A stretch of 64,000 nt of DNA from Xanthomonas cassavae CFBP 4642 (GCF_000454545.1 NZ_CM002139.1:33909-97908), one strand, 5' to 3'. Positions 29,969 to 40,845 are shown, counted from the first letter of the stretch. The notes: generated by a model from the letters alone, not told the origin. Made by a program: numbers and translations.

Positions 29969-29994
29969 CAACGCCCGGGCCTGCCCGGGCGTTG
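29969..29994 (+). terminator. hairpin terminator after the GlsB-like gene
   Basis: A 12-bp inverted repeat, CAACGCCCGGGC / GCCCGGGCGTTG, separated by CT, begins 26 bp past the stop codon and is followed by CCGTTT. The T-run is weak, so termination strength is uncertain. It may also serve the convergent GFA gene ending at 30013. Confidence 0.65.
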
Positions 29995-30012
29995 CCGTTT
30001 CAGCCTGGCCCT

Positions 30013-30450
30013 TCAATCGTGCGCCGCTGCACGATCGACCGGATGGTTGACGCCATCTTCCACCGGCACCGCAATGGTCAACGCGTACGGGTTGACCCCG
30101 TCCAGGCAGCCAACGTTGTAGCCGAATTCGTTGGGACCGGAGCGGCGCCGATGATGGGTATAGATCCCGCACACGCCGCAGAAATAATGCGCGGCGGTCT
30201 GCGTGTTGAACTGATACAGGCGCAACACCTCCTCGCCCTGGCGCACGTGCAGACCATCCAGCGTGACCGAGGCGACCACCGCGCCGCGCCGGCGGCACAT
30301 CGAGCAATCGCAGCGGCGTGGATCCAGCAGGCCGTAAGGCAGGTCCAGGTCGATCTGTACCGCACCGCAATGGCAACTCAGCCGATGCACCGGCTCCAGC
30401 GTGACCTCGCCGATCTTGTGGGTGCTGCGCCGCAGATGCCGTTCGCTCAT
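30013..30450 (-). CDS. GFA-family (CENP-V/glutathione-dependent formaldehyde-activating) protein
   Basis: A small zinc protein of 145 residues with the family's cysteine pattern: C26/C28 (CHCG), C47/C49/C52 (CDCSMC) and C91/C94 (CGVCGIYT). Such proteins bind zinc and glutathione-type thiols; the reaction catalysed by this subgroup is unknown. The start overlaps the xthA stop by 4 bp (ATGA), so the two genes are translationally coupled. The ATG at 30450 is chosen for this overlap. Confidence 0.9.
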   Translation of the reverse strand: MSERHLRRSTHKIGEVTLEPVHRLSCHCGAVQIDLDLPYGLLDPRRCDCSMCRRRGAVVASVTLDGLHVRQGEEVLRLYQFNTQTAAHYFCGVCGIYTHHRRRSGPNEFGYNVGCLDGVNPYALTIAVPVEDGVNHPVDRAAAHD

Positions 30451-31226
30451 GCGCCAGCCTCCGCCAGCCGCACCCACGCCGGTGCGTGGTCGCTGGGACG
30501 TTCCCAGATACGCGGTTCGCGGTCGATGCCCGATTCCGTTGCGCGTGCGCGCAGCGCCTCCGACACCAGGGTCAGGTCGATGCGCAGCCCCAGGTTGCGG
30601 CGGAAGCCGGCCTGGCGGTAATCCCACCAGGTGAACTGCCCGGCGTCTTCGTGGTGCAGCCGGAATGCGTCGTGCAACCCCAGCCCCAACAGCTGGGCCA
30701 GGGCAGCGCGCTCAGCGGCCGAGGTCAGGATGTGGTGTTCGTTCCACACCGCCGGGTCGTGCACGTCGCGTGCATCCGGGGCGATGTTGAAGTCGCCCAG
30801 CACCACCAGCTGCGGATGCCGCCGCAGCTCCTGCGCGATCCACTCCCGCGCGGCCTGCAGCCAGCGCAGCTTGTAGGCATATTTCTCGGTGCCCACGTCC
30901 TGGCCGTTGACCACGTACAGATTGATGATGCGCACGCCATCCACGGTGGCGGCGATGACGCGCTGCTGCGCATCGTCGAAGCCGGGAATGCCCATCTGCA
31001 CCTCCAGCGCCGGCGAGCGCGACAGGATCGCCACACCGTTGTAGGTCTTCTGCCCGCAGAACACGCTGCGATAGCCGAGCGCGGCCAGTGCCGCGTCCGG
31101 GAACTTGTGGTCTTCCAGCTTGGTTTCCTGGATCCCCACCACGTCCGGCGCGAAGTCGGTGAGCCACTGTTGCAGGTGCGGCAGGCGCACGTTGAGCGAG
31201 TTGACGTTCCAGGAGGCAATCTTCAT
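30447..31226 (-). CDS. xthA: exodeoxyribonuclease III
   Basis: Exonuclease III of 259 residues, the AP endonuclease and 3'-5' exonuclease of base-excision repair. The catalytic residues are visible: N7 (SWNVNS), E34 (IQETKLED), D145 and N147 (GDFNIAPD) and H247 (SDHAPAW). Length is typical. It is the first gene of a two-gene operon with the GFA protein. The promoter lies in the 140 bp between it and the actP terminator. Confidence 0.96.
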   Translation of the reverse strand: MKIASWNVNSLNVRLPHLQQWLTDFAPDVVGIQETKLEDHKFPDAALAALGYRSVFCGQKTYNGVAILSRSPALEVQMGIPGFDDAQQRVIAATVDGVRIINLYVVNGQDVGTEKYAYKLRWLQAAREWIAQELRRHPQLVVLGDFNIAPDARDVHDPAVWNEHHILTSAAERAALAQLLGLGLHDAFRLHHEDAGQFTWWDYRQAGFRRNLGLRIDLTLVSEALRARATESGIDREPRIWERPSDHAPAWVRLAEAGA

Positions 31227-31315
31227 GGCGCGGACCGTGGTTCAAACCACCAATGGTACCGCGCATGTCCCGGGTCCCACGGCCGCAGCCACCACGTGTA
31301 GCGCCTTGACGCAAA

Positions 31316-31336
31316 ACGCCGGCACAAGGCCGGCGT
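31316..31336 (-). terminator. Rho-independent terminator of the porin-DUF485-actP operon
   Basis: An 8-bp perfect stem (ACGCCGGC / GCCGGCGT) with a 5-base loop lies 30 bp past the actP stop. On the minus strand it is followed by TTTTGCGTC, giving the U-rich tail expected for intrinsic termination. Confidence 0.8.
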
Positions 31337-31366
31337 CTGCGATCACAACAACGATGATCTGGTCGA

Positions 31367-33091
31367 TCAGTGACCGGAGGCACCACTGGCACCCAGGCCG
31401 GTTTCGGCGCGGATCTGCTGGGCCTTGAACGCACTGCGTTCGTTGGCCGCCTGCGGGCTGCGATCCAGGATCGAGAACAGCCAGATGCCGACAAAACCAA
31501 TCGTCACCGAGAACAGCGCCGGCGAGGTGTACGGGAACGGCGCCGAGCCGGCCGCATTGCCCAGCGTATCCACCCACACCGACGGCGACAGCACCGTGAG
31601 CACCAGCGAGGAGATCAGGCCCAGGAAACCGCCGATCACCGCGCCGCGGGTGGTGCAGTCCTTCCACAGCAACGACAGGATCAGCACCGGGAAGTTCGCC
31701 GAGGCGGCAATGGCGAACGCCAGCGACACCATGAAGGCCACGTTCTGCTTCTCGAACACGATGCCCAGCAGCACCGCGACTGCGCCCAGCACCAGGGTGG
31801 TGGCCCGCGAGACCTTCAGCTCCGAGCCCGGCGCCGGGTTGCCCTTCTTGATCACCGTGGCGTACAGGTCATGCGACACCGCCGAGGCGCCGGACAGGGT
31901 CAGGCCCGCGACCACCGCCAGGATGATGGCGAAGGCCACCGCCGAGATGAAGCCCATGAACACGTTGCCGCCCACCGCATTGCCGACCAGCACCGCTGCC
32001 ATGTTGGCCGCGCCCTTGCCGCCGTGGATGGTGCCGGTGGCGACATCGGCGAACTGCGGGTTGGTCAGCACCAGCGCGATCGCACCGAAGCCGATGATGA
32101 AGATCAGGATGTAGAAGTAGCCGATCCAGGTGGTGGCCCACAACACCGACTTGCGTGCCTGCTTGGCATCGGGAACGGTGAAGAAGCGCATCAGGATGTG
32201 CGGCAGGCCGGCGGTACCGAACATCAGCGCCATGCCGAACGAAATCGCCGAGATCGGATCCTTGACGAAGCCGCCCGGCCCCATGATCGACAGGCCGGCC
32301 TTGGCTGCGTCGGTCGGCGACGCACCGCCATTTTCGGCGACGGCCGTCTTCACCCGCACGCCCTCGGCGAACAGCGCCTCGAAGCTGAAGTTGAAGTGCC
32401 ACATGATGGCCACGGCCATGAAGGTCACGCCGGTCAGCAGCAACACCGCCTTGATGATCTGCACCCAGGTGGTGGCGGTCATGCCGCCGAACAGCACGTA
32501 GACCATCATCAGCAGGCCAACCAGGGTCACGGCCACCCAGTAGTCCAGGCCGAACAGCAGTTTGATCAGCGCACCGGCACCGACCATCTGCGCGATCAGG
32601 TAGAACAGCACCACTACCAGCGTGCCGGACGCGGCGAAGCTGCGAATGGCCGTCGGCGCGAAGCGGTAGCCGGCCACGTCGGCGAAGGTGTACTTGCCCA
32701 GGTTGCGCAGCCGTTCGGCCATCAGGAAGGTCAGGATGGGCCAACCGACCAGGAAGCCGATCGCATAGATCAGGCCGTCGTAGCCATTGGCCATCACCGC
32801 CGCGGTGATGCCCAGGAACGAGGCCGCCGACATGTAGTCGCCGGCAATGGCCAGGCCGTTCTGGAATCCGGTGATGCCACCGCCGGCGGTATAGAAGTCC
32901 GAGGCCGAGCGGGTTTTCTTGGCCGCCCACTTGGTGATCCACAAGGTGCCCAGCACGAAGAAGCCGAACATTCCGATCGCCACCCAGTTGGTGGGCTGCT
33001 TGTCGGCCTGGCCGATGTCACCGGCGGCCAGCGCCATGCCTGCGGGCAGCAGGCCGGCCAGAATCAGCAGTAGACGCGAGTACTTGCTCAT
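31367..33091 (-). CDS. actP: acetate/cation symporter ActP (SLC5/SSS family)
   Basis: A sodium-solute symporter of 574 residues with about 13-14 membrane helices. It starts with [20 protein letters not shown] (signal-like first helix, as in E. coli ActP) and contains [20 protein letters not shown] and [15 protein letters not shown], the ActP core. It takes up acetate and other short monocarboxylates. The start overlaps the DUF485 gene stop by 4 bp. Together with the upstream porin and the divergent acs it forms a low-acetate scavenging unit. Confidence 0.95.
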   Translation of the reverse strand: MSKYSRLLLILAGLLPAGMALAAGDIGQADKQPTNWVAIGMFGFFVLGTLWITKWAAKKTRSASDFYTAGGGITGFQNGLAIAGDYMSAASFLGITAAVMANGYDGLIYAIGFLVGWPILTFLMAERLRNLGKYTFADVAGYRFAPTAIRSFAASGTLVVVLFYLIAQMVGAGALIKLLFGLDYWVAVTLVGLLMMVYVLFGGMTATTWVQIIKAVLLLTGVTFMAVAIMWHFNFSFEALFAEGVRVKTAVAENGGASPTDAAKAGLSIMGPGGFVKDPISAISFGMALMFGTAGLPHILMRFFTVPDAKQARKSVLWATTWIGYFYILIFIIGFGAIALVLTNPQFADVATGTIHGGKGAANMAAVLVGNAVGGNVFMGFISAVAFAIILAVVAGLTLSGASAVSHDLYATVIKKGNPAPGSELKVSRATTLVLGAVAVLLGIVFEKQNVAFMVSLAFAIAASANFPVLILSLLWKDCTTRGAVIGGFLGLISSLVLTVLSPSVWVDTLGNAAGSAPFPYTSPALFSVTIGFVGIWLFSILDRSPQAANERSAFKAQQIRAETGLGASGASGH

Positions 33092-33405
33092 TTGCGGGCG
33101 TCCTCCAGGATCTGCGCGGTCAGCTGGTCGTAGGTGTTGTTGGCGCGGCGCACGTAGATGGCGGTGATGACGATGGTGAACACCATCACCCCGATCGCGA
33201 TCGGAATGCCGATCGTGGTCACGCCGTCGCCGATCGGCGTGGCCAGGAACGCCTTGTCGAATGCGATCAGGCCGATGTAGCCATAATAGGCCAGCAACAT
33301 CAGCACAGTCAGTGTCCAACCCAATCGATTGCGTTGGCGTTTGAGCGTGTGGTACGTCGGATTGGCATCGATCTTGGCGATCAGTGCGTCATTCGAGACG
33401 GTCAT
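33088..33405 (-). CDS. yjcH: DUF485 membrane protein (YjcH-like) coupled to ActP
   Basis: A 105-residue protein with two hydrophobic helices ([21 protein letters not shown] and [20 protein letters not shown], both slightly shortened here to the core) and a cytosolic tail. It belongs to DUF485, whose members almost always precede actP. The gene overlaps actP by 4 bp (ATGA), indicating coupled translation and probably a stoichiometric role as an accessory subunit; biochemical function is not known. Confidence 0.93.
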   Translation of the reverse strand: MTVSNDALIAKIDANPTYHTLKRQRNRLGWTLTVLMLLAYYGYIGLIAFDKAFLATPIGDGVTTIGIPIAIGVMVFTIVITAIYVRRANNTYDQLTAQILEDARK

Positions 33406-33474
33406 GGTCTGTCTCCTGGAGTGCGGGCGGCACGGCCCGCCAACATGCGTGGCGGGCGGCCGGCGGGATGAACC

Positions 33475-34866
33475 TTAGAAGCTGTACTTGGTGGTGAACT
33501 GCAGGCGCGAGATGTCGCCGGAGTCGCCGTTTTCGGCTTCGCGGCGGCCGTACATCAGCTCTGCACCCACATCGACCTTGGGCAGCGGCGAATAAAAGAC
33601 GTTGGCGCGGATGCTCTGCTGGGACTTGCTGGCCAACCCGCCGGTATTGGCGATGTCGTGGTCGTAGTTCACCCGCGAATACATGATGGTGCTGCGCAAC
33701 TTGGCGTTGTAGTCATGCCGCCACGCCACCCAGCCCGCCACGGTGCTGACGGTCTGGATGTTGCCATCGATGTCGATCTCCACATCCGAGCCGTTGCCCA
33801 GGCCCAGATAGCGGCCGAGGCCTTCACCGTAGGCCAGCTGGTAGCGCAGATCGTTGTTGGAATTGATGATCCAGCGCCCGCCGCCGGCGATGGCGCCGCC
33901 GAAGTCGGTGTCGTTGGTCAGCGCACTGCGGGTGCGGTACTGGCGCGCGACTGCCGACAGGCCGAAGGTGCCCCAGGTGCCCTTCCAGTTGTAGCGCGCG
34001 GTCAGGTCCGGCATCGCGCCATGGTCCGAGGCCAGGATGGTGTTGCCGCCCTGGTAGGGCGTGGTCAGGGTTTCGGTGTTTTCGGCCGACACGCTGAAGG
34101 CCCCGCGGGTATAGCGGATCTGGGTCTGACGGCTGAACAGCGCACCGTCGGTCGGCCCGACGATGTCGGCCGCCTCCGGCAGGATGGTGGCATCGATGAA
34201 GTTGGACCAGGTCTGGCCGGCCAGCCAGTTGTTCCAGCTCATGTAGGCATGCCGCAGGGTGCCGCCGTACAGATTGTTGACCTGGTTGGCCAGCGCGTTG
34301 CCGAAGAAGTCCAGTTCGATGAAGCCAGTGAGCTTGTCGCCGTTCTCGGTGACCGTATCCACGCCCAGGTTGAAGCGCGAGAACTTGGCGTGGAAGTCGG
34401 TATCGGTGCTCGATGCCTGCCCCCCGACAGGCGTCTGGGTCGGAATGTACAGGTAACGGCCCACTGCACCCTCGGGCAGCGCGCCATCGCTGGTACGCGT
34501 GGTCATGAAGTCGGCCTTGATGAAACCACCGTAGCGGAACGTTGTCCCCGCCGCTGCGTTCGGCGTGATGCTGGTGACCTGGATCGGCCGCTTGCCGGCC
34601 GGGATCGCGGGTGCGGGCGCGGCTGCCGGCGTCTGCGCCTGCAGGGTGCGCACTTCGGTCACCTGCGTCTGGGTCTGGGCGATCTGGCCCTGCTGTTGTT
34701 GCTGAGCGGTGACCAGCAGCTGGACCTGACGCTCGAGCTCGGCGATGCGCGCTTCCAGTGCCTTTTCCTTGGGCGTCTGCGCGAACGCAACCCCCGGCAG
34801 GAGGGTGGCCACCAACAAGGCAGCCGCCAACGGATGGCGCACCAACGGTGCAGTACGGTGTTTCAT
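33475..34866 (-). CDS. DcaP-like outer-membrane porin
   Basis: A 463-residue porin: signal peptide ending GVAFA (about residue 29), an N-terminal coiled-coil (EKALEARIAELERQVQLLV, residues 33-51) followed by a Q/T-rich and AP-rich linker, then a beta-barrel beginning at TTFRYGGFIKADFM and ending in LQFTTKYSF with the terminal phenylalanine needed for outer-membrane assembly. This architecture matches trimeric DcaP porins that pass small dicarboxylates and related acids. It heads the operon with the DUF485 gene and actP, so acetate or other short acids are the likely cargo. Start at 34866 with GGGGAGAGGG upstream. Confidence 0.9.
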   Translation of the reverse strand: MKHRTAPLVRHPLAAALLVATLLPGVAFAQTPKEKALEARIAELERQVQLLVTAQQQQQGQIAQTQTQVTEVRTLQAQTPAAAPAPAIPAGKRPIQVTSITPNAAAGTTFRYGGFIKADFMTTRTSDGALPEGAVGRYLYIPTQTPVGGQASSTDTDFHAKFSRFNLGVDTVTENGDKLTGFIELDFFGNALANQVNNLYGGTLRHAYMSWNNWLAGQTWSNFIDATILPEAADIVGPTDGALFSRQTQIRYTRGAFSVSAENTETLTTPYQGGNTILASDHGAMPDLTARYNWKGTWGTFGLSAVARQYRTRSALTNDTDFGGAIAGGGRWIINSNNDLRYQLAYGEGLGRYLGLGNGSDVEIDIDGNIQTVSTVAGWVAWRHDYNAKLRSTIMYSRVNYDHDIANTGGLASKSQQSIRANVFYSPLPKVDVGAELMYGRREAENGDSGDISRLQFTTKYSF

Positions 34867-35161
34867 GGAACCCTCTCCCCAATGAAGGCCTCGCGCTTGA
34901 TGGCGATGCTGTGCGGAGCGTGAGGCAGTCCGCGGTTTGCAGCCTATTCGCCTTTGGTCGTAGCTGCAACGCAGCATTCCGCCAGATGACCGATGGTCGC
35001 ACCATACCCCGCAATGGATGTGCGCTACCGCACTGACCAGGTTACGACCATGGTCTAAGGCGGCGTTGACCGCCGGGACAGATTGGATACGGCACACTGA
35101 TTGCCTACCGAGGGCAGCTGCCGCGCCCTCTCCCGACACGTTCTTCGCAAGTGAGGCTGCC
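34867..35161. promoter_or_regulatory. shared promoter region of porin-actP and acs with three GGTC/GACC elements
   Basis: The 295-bp divergent region contains a perfect 10-bp palindrome GACCATGGTC at 35046-35055 inside TTACGACCATGGTCTAAG, a GACC-GAT-GGTC dyad at 34988-34998, and TTTGGTCGTAG at 34953-34963, whose core TGGTCGTA is the exact reverse complement of TACGACCA at 35043-35050. These repeated half-sites are good candidates for binding by the LuxR-type response regulator encoded downstream of acs. No binding data are visible in the sequence. Confidence 0.5.
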
Positions 35162-37105
<1,944 letters not shown>

Positions 37106-37385
37106 AAGGCCGGGATTGGGCATTCGGGATTGGGGATTGGCTGAGGAGCGGGGATTAGCGATGTGGGATTGGGGATTCGCAAAGGCGGATTCCCATTGCC
37201 TCGTCATCCCTCTCCTCGACCATGCAGCGTTGAATTGCGATGCAGAGAGACACCGTCTCTTGCATCGGCTATTGCGAATCGCGATTCGCTTTCGAAATCC
37301 CTGCTCTTACGAATCCCAACGTCCGACTCCCGAATCCTGTGCTTTTACGAATCCCCAATCTCCAATCCCCAATCCCGGCCCCTCA
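37106..37385. repeat. GGGATT-type heptamer repeats in inverted arrangement
   Basis: At 37110-37190 there are many units of GGGATTG / GGGATTC; at 37310-37380 the complementary units (GAATCCC, CAATCCC) recur, so the two blocks can pair across about 110 bp. This lies between acs and the response regulator gene, covers the latter's promoter region, and ends directly at its start codon. No gene is seen here. Confidence 0.85.
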
Positions 37386-38054
37386 ATGACCACCCTGCTG
37401 ATTGCCGATGACCATCCCCTGTTCCGTGAAGCCTTGCGCGGGGCGGTGCAGCGCGTGATGCCGGGGGTGCAACTGTTCGAAGCCGACAACGTGGATGCGC
37501 TGTACACGCTGGCCGATGCACAACCGGATGCGGACCTGTTGCTGATGGATCTCAACATGCCCGGCGCGCAGGGCTTCAGCGCGCTGGTGCATATGCGCTC
37601 GCTGCATCCGCAGCTGCCGGTGGTGGTGGTGTCCGCGCGCGAGGAGCCCACGGTGATGCGCCGTGCGATCGATCACGGCGCGTTCGGCTTCATTCCCAAA
37701 TCCGCCGACTCGGACACCATCGGCCGTGCCCTGGCCACCGTACTCGATGGCGAGCGCTGGATCCCGGCCGACGCGCAGAAACTGCCCCCCACCGACAGCG
37801 AAGAACGCGAAGTGGGCCAGCGCCTGCGCGATCTCACGCCGCAGCAGTTCCGCGTGCTGCAGATGCTGGGTGCGGGACGGCTCAACAAGCAGATCGCCTA
37901 CGACCTGGGTGTATCCGAGGCCACCATCAAGGCGCATGTCACCGCAATCCTGCGCAAGCTCGGCGTCACCAACCGCACCCAGGCGGTGCTGATGGCCGGC
38001 AAGCTCGCCATCGACGCCGACGGCATCGTGCTGCCACCGCCAGAAGAGGACTGA
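37386..38054 (+). CDS. crbR: LuxR-type response regulator, CrbR-like
   Basis: A 222-residue response regulator: receiver domain (phospho-acceptor D55 in LLLMDLNMPG, acidic pair at D8-D9, K in FIPKSA) followed by a LuxR-type HTH (LTPQQFRVLQMLGAGRLNKQ ... VSEATIKAHVTAILRKLGV). It lies just downstream of acs. In Vibrio and Pseudomonas the CrbS/CrbR pair activates acs, and a CrbS-type sensor is encoded at 50312-53761 in this window, so this is its probable partner. The ATG at 37386 is the start of the receiver domain; upstream extension is repeat sequence. Confidence 0.9.
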   Translation: MTTLLIADDHPLFREALRGAVQRVMPGVQLFEADNVDALYTLADAQPDADLLLMDLNMPGAQGFSALVHMRSLHPQLPVVVVSAREEPTVMRRAIDHGAFGFIPKSADSDTIGRALATVLDGERWIPADAQKLPPTDSEEREVGQRLRDLTPQQFRVLQMLGAGRLNKQIAYDLGVSEATIKAHVTAILRKLGVTNRTQAVLMAGKLAIDADGIVLPPPEED

Positions 38055-38228
38055 CGCGCGCAGGCGTCGGTCTGCGTGGGCTGGAGTTTGCGAGGGAAGC
38101 GTCGTCGCGCCCGCGTGCGTCCCGCCGGCGATACTGCGGCCTCTGCCGTCGTCGTTGGTTGGCAATCGACCAACTCGCTATGCCGCGCGCGCGCCGTGCT
38201 GTTAGGGGCGTGATGGCAGGAGCGCGAT

Positions 38229-38374
38229 TGTAGGAGCGTGCCTGCGCGCGACGGGCATTCTCGATCCACTGCCCTTGCCGCATAGAAGAAGATTGACGCA
38301 GCCATGCGCGTGTCGCTGCGATAGGCATTACCAGTATCGCCTCCTCGCGCCCGGGTGCGCTCCTACGCCGCACT
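38229..38374. repeat. GTAGGAGCG-type palindrome copies
   Basis: A unit at 38229-38258 reads GTAGGAGCGTGCCTGCGCGC then GACGGGC; an inverted, diverged copy ends at 38370 (GGGTGCGCTCCTAC). The same unit occurs as a nearly perfect inverted pair at 50227-50297. It belongs to a second REP family, distinct from the CTCCCGC type. From 38055 to 38405 no gene is seen. Confidence 0.75.
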
Positions 38375-38405
38375 TGGAGCGGCTAACCCAACTACTGCAC
38401 AGCGG

Positions 38406-38613
38406 TCAGGCGGACGCGGCCGCTACGCGGACCAGGTCGCGGTCGCCCCCATTGGTGAACACATAGTCCACGTGCACCCGCTCCTGGCTCAGGAACAAGG
38501 CTTCCTTGTCCATGCTGATGTCGGGCTGGTGCAGCAAGCAAGCCGATGGTGCCGTTGTCGTCGCCGAAACTGCTGTCGTTGGCGTGCGCACTGGCGCAGA
38601 CGAGCGCGGCCAT
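38406..38613 (-). pseudogene. DUF4424-like protein, N-terminal fragment with frameshift
   Basis: From an ATG at 38613 the minus strand encodes MAALVCASAHANDSSFGDDN then GTIGL, a signal peptide and start typical of DUF4424 proteins. After a frameshift near 38540 it continues as QPDISMDKEALFLSQERVHV and DYVFTNGGDRDLVRVA, the conserved first strands of that domain. It stops at 38406, after roughly 70 of the expected 250 or more residues. It is a non-functional remnant. The family assignment rests on the ANDS start and the ALFLSQERVHVDYVF pattern. Confidence 0.5.
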
Positions 38614-38809
38614 TGCACTGTGCGCGCCAGGCCCGCGTCGCTGCGCAACGAGCGCCTGCGGCACGCGGCCAGACTGGCAAGCCCAAGCGCTGCCACGTGA
38701 TCGCCTCCACAGCACTGCACCGCGCGTCATCGCAGTTGTCGATATCACCGTTGACCATGAGCTGATGCCTGGGCAAGGCTCGGGCATCAAGGACGCTTTC
38801 GGAGCTGGC

Positions 38810-39400
38810 ATGGCGCGACGTTTTCCCTGGCTCTGGATGGGCCTGCTGGTGGCTTGCGGACTGATCGTGGTGCTGGGGTGGCAGAACCGGCAGCTGCGTG
38901 TGCAGCAGCAGTGGCTGCAGACGCGCGTCAGCACGGCATACGAAGGCATGTACGTGCCGCAGATCGAGACGACCGATGCCGATGGCCGGCGGCATCTGCT
39001 GGGCGCGCCGCAAGGGCAGGCGCAGGTGCTGTTCTTCTTCACCACCACCTGTCCGTATTGCCAGCGTTCGGCACCGACGGTGGTGCGCGCGGCGCGGCAA
39101 CTGCAGGCCAATCTGCCGGGGCGGCCGCAGCTGCTCGGCGTGTGCCATTGCGATGCGGTGCAGGCGGCGCGCTACGCGCATGTGCATGGTTTCGATTTTC
39201 CGGTGGTGACCTTGACCGATCGTCGCGCGCTGATGCTGTTCCGCGCGCGCAACGTGCCACTGCTATTGGCCATCGATGGGCAGGGGCGTGTGCGCCATTC
39301 CCATCTTGGCGTTTTCGACACCACGGAGCGGGTGCAGGATCTGGTCGCCGCCTTGCGCCGCACGGACGCGCCAGCGGCTTTTGCAACGTTGAGGGAGTAA
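38810..39400 (+). CDS. membrane-anchored thioredoxin-like protein (TlpA/peroxiredoxin-like)
   Basis: A protein of 196 residues with one N-terminal membrane anchor (residues 7-24, WLWMGLLVACGLIVVLGW), a short coiled segment and a thioredoxin fold with active site C81-P-Y-C84 (FFFTTTCPYCQRSAPT). Topology puts the redox site in the periplasm. The CPYC dithiol is typical of glutaredoxin-like or reducing thioredoxins; it could reduce or form disulfides in exported proteins. The gene ends 3 bp before a cysteine-rich exported peptide gene, so that peptide is a probable client. Start at 38810 with GGAG upstream. Confidence 0.85.
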   Translation: MARRFPWLWMGLLVACGLIVVLGWQNRQLRVQQQWLQTRVSTAYEGMYVPQIETTDADGRRHLLGAPQGQAQVLFFFTTTCPYCQRSAPTVVRAARQLQANLPGRPQLLGVCHCDAVQAARYAHVHGFDFPVVTLTDRRALMLFRARNVPLLLAIDGQGRVRHSHLGVFDTTERVQDLVAALRRTDAPAAFATLRE

Positions 39401-39403
39401 TGC

Positions 39404-39607
39404 ATGAAAAAGTCTTGGGTAAGCTTACGCAGTGCGTTGATGGCAGCGACGTTTCTGGCCAGCACCGGCTTCGGTGCGTTCCAGGTGATGGCGGTCGATA
39501 ACGCACAGCCGAAAGTGGAATCGTGTAGTGCATTGGCCTGCAAAGCCGAGTGTCCGGAGTTCGGCGGCGACCTGGGTCAGGGCAACGTCTGCTACTGCTG
39601 CGGTTAA
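39404..39607 (+). CDS. small exported cysteine-rich peptide of unknown function
   Basis: The 67 residues begin with a clear signal peptide (MKKSWVSLRSALMAATFLAS, likely cleavage after A30 in QVMA). The mature part of about 37 residues has six cysteines: C41, C46, C50, C63, C65 and C66 (pattern C-x4-C-x3-C-x12-C-x-C-C). Spacing is compact enough for three disulfides. It has a GGGAG site and starts 3 bp after the thioredoxin-like gene, so both are made together. I recognise no family. It could be a disulfide-rich effector, toxin, metal-binding peptide or redox substrate; nothing in the sequence decides. Confidence 0.8.
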   Translation: MKKSWVSLRSALMAATFLASTGFGAFQVMAVDNAQPKVESCSALACKAECPEFGGDLGQGNVCYCCG

Positions 39608-39787
39608 CAGCCGGCGACAAAGCGACTGCACCGCTGCCGAACGGAAGCGGCCGGTGGACGGAAGCGGCGTGTTGCACGTGCATCTTCCGCTTCTGCGCAC
39701 CGCCCGCCTCCTGCTGACACTGTACGCACCGTCTTGATCGCCGCTGTTCCGCCTGACGGCGAGGTCCCCCCGGGCCTCGGCGTCTGA

Positions 39788-40490
39788 AGGTGCCAGTGCG
39801 TGGCGTAACGCGCCACTCGGCCCAGCGCGCGATAGCGGAAATCGCGCAACACCACCTCGCCTTGCTGGGCGGCATGCACGCCTAGCTGCAGGCTCAAGAA
39901 GCCGCCGAACACGTTGTGATGGAATCCGGACACTTCCATGCGGGTGGGGTGACGCGTCCATTGCCGGCCGTCGTCGAAGGAGTATCCGAAGCTCACGACA
40001 TGGTGGTCGTTGGTCAGCCGCACGCGGATGCGCCGGTGCGTATTGGGCGCACGCGCCCACACCAGTTCTTCGGAGTACTCTTAGGTCTTCGTGGTGTCGG
40101 CGGTGAAGCCGATGCCGACAAAGGCCTTACGGTTATAAAACAGCGGGATGCCGCCTTCGGCATTGCCGACCAGCTCCAGGGTGGCTTCGGCCGCATAGGC
40201 ACGATCGGGCACGCCGCAGGTCAGCGGTGCGCTGTTGATCGGCGACGCCAGCGCAGGCCAGCGTCAGCGCGTTGTTCGAGCGCCGCATCCGCGCCTGCTC
40301 GCCCGGCTTGGCCGCATGCAGCTCCATTGCGTGCCGAGGCGGTCGGCAGAAAAATCGTCCGACAAGGCAAGGCCGGTCGCCACCGGCGTCGGGCCGGCAG
40401 GCGCGAAGGCCGCGCGCGCAGCGGTTCCGGCAGGGTGTCCCAACGCGGGGACCGTGCGGCGCGGACCGCGGCAGGAGTCGCAGGCGCATC
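39788..40490 (-). pseudogene. GH43 beta-xylosidase-like protein, C-terminal domain remnant
   Basis: On the minus strand, LALSDDFSADRLGTQWS (near 40350) begins the beta-sandwich domain that follows the GH43 catalytic domain. After a frameshift come segments around LHAAKPGEQARMRRSNNAL and GIGFTADTTKT, then an in-frame TAA near 40083, then EYSEELVWARAPNTHRRIRV, VSFGYSFDDGRQWTRHPTRM and GFHHNVFGGFLSLQLGVHAA. The catalytic propeller is absent. At least one frameshift, one stop codon and a 5' deletion are present, so it cannot be functional. The gap from the Cys-rich peptide gene to here and from here to 40845 holds no other gene. Confidence 0.65.
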
Positions 40491-40845
40491 GCCGCCGCCG
40501 ACAGTCGCTTCCAGATGGCCGCTTGCAGGGCCGGAACTCTGCGTCAAGCACGCAAGATGCGGCCAGCATTTGCCAAAGGCTCAACCATGGTGATCTCAGC
40601 AACACCATGCACGGCGAACGCACTGCCCGTGTCGTACCCGTCCTTGCTGCAACCGGCAGTGCCGCACGCCAACACCCGTCCCCCGACATGCTGCACTGCA
40701 GCGTGATCTGTTCACTCATGATTGCCATATTCATATGCGAACAGCCGGGCGCCCGCCGGCTGGTGGACGTTGCGATGCCCAGCTGCTGCTCCCCGCTTCC
40801 TGCTCCGCCCCACGTCGCTCTGGCGGCATCTCGGGAGCGCTGCGC

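Noticed and set aside
31370..33073. A 567-codon open frame on the plus strand opposite actP
   Set aside because: It is a mirror of actP in GC-rich DNA: His/Arg/Gln-rich, without domains or a ribosome-binding site, while the minus strand encodes a clear symporter.
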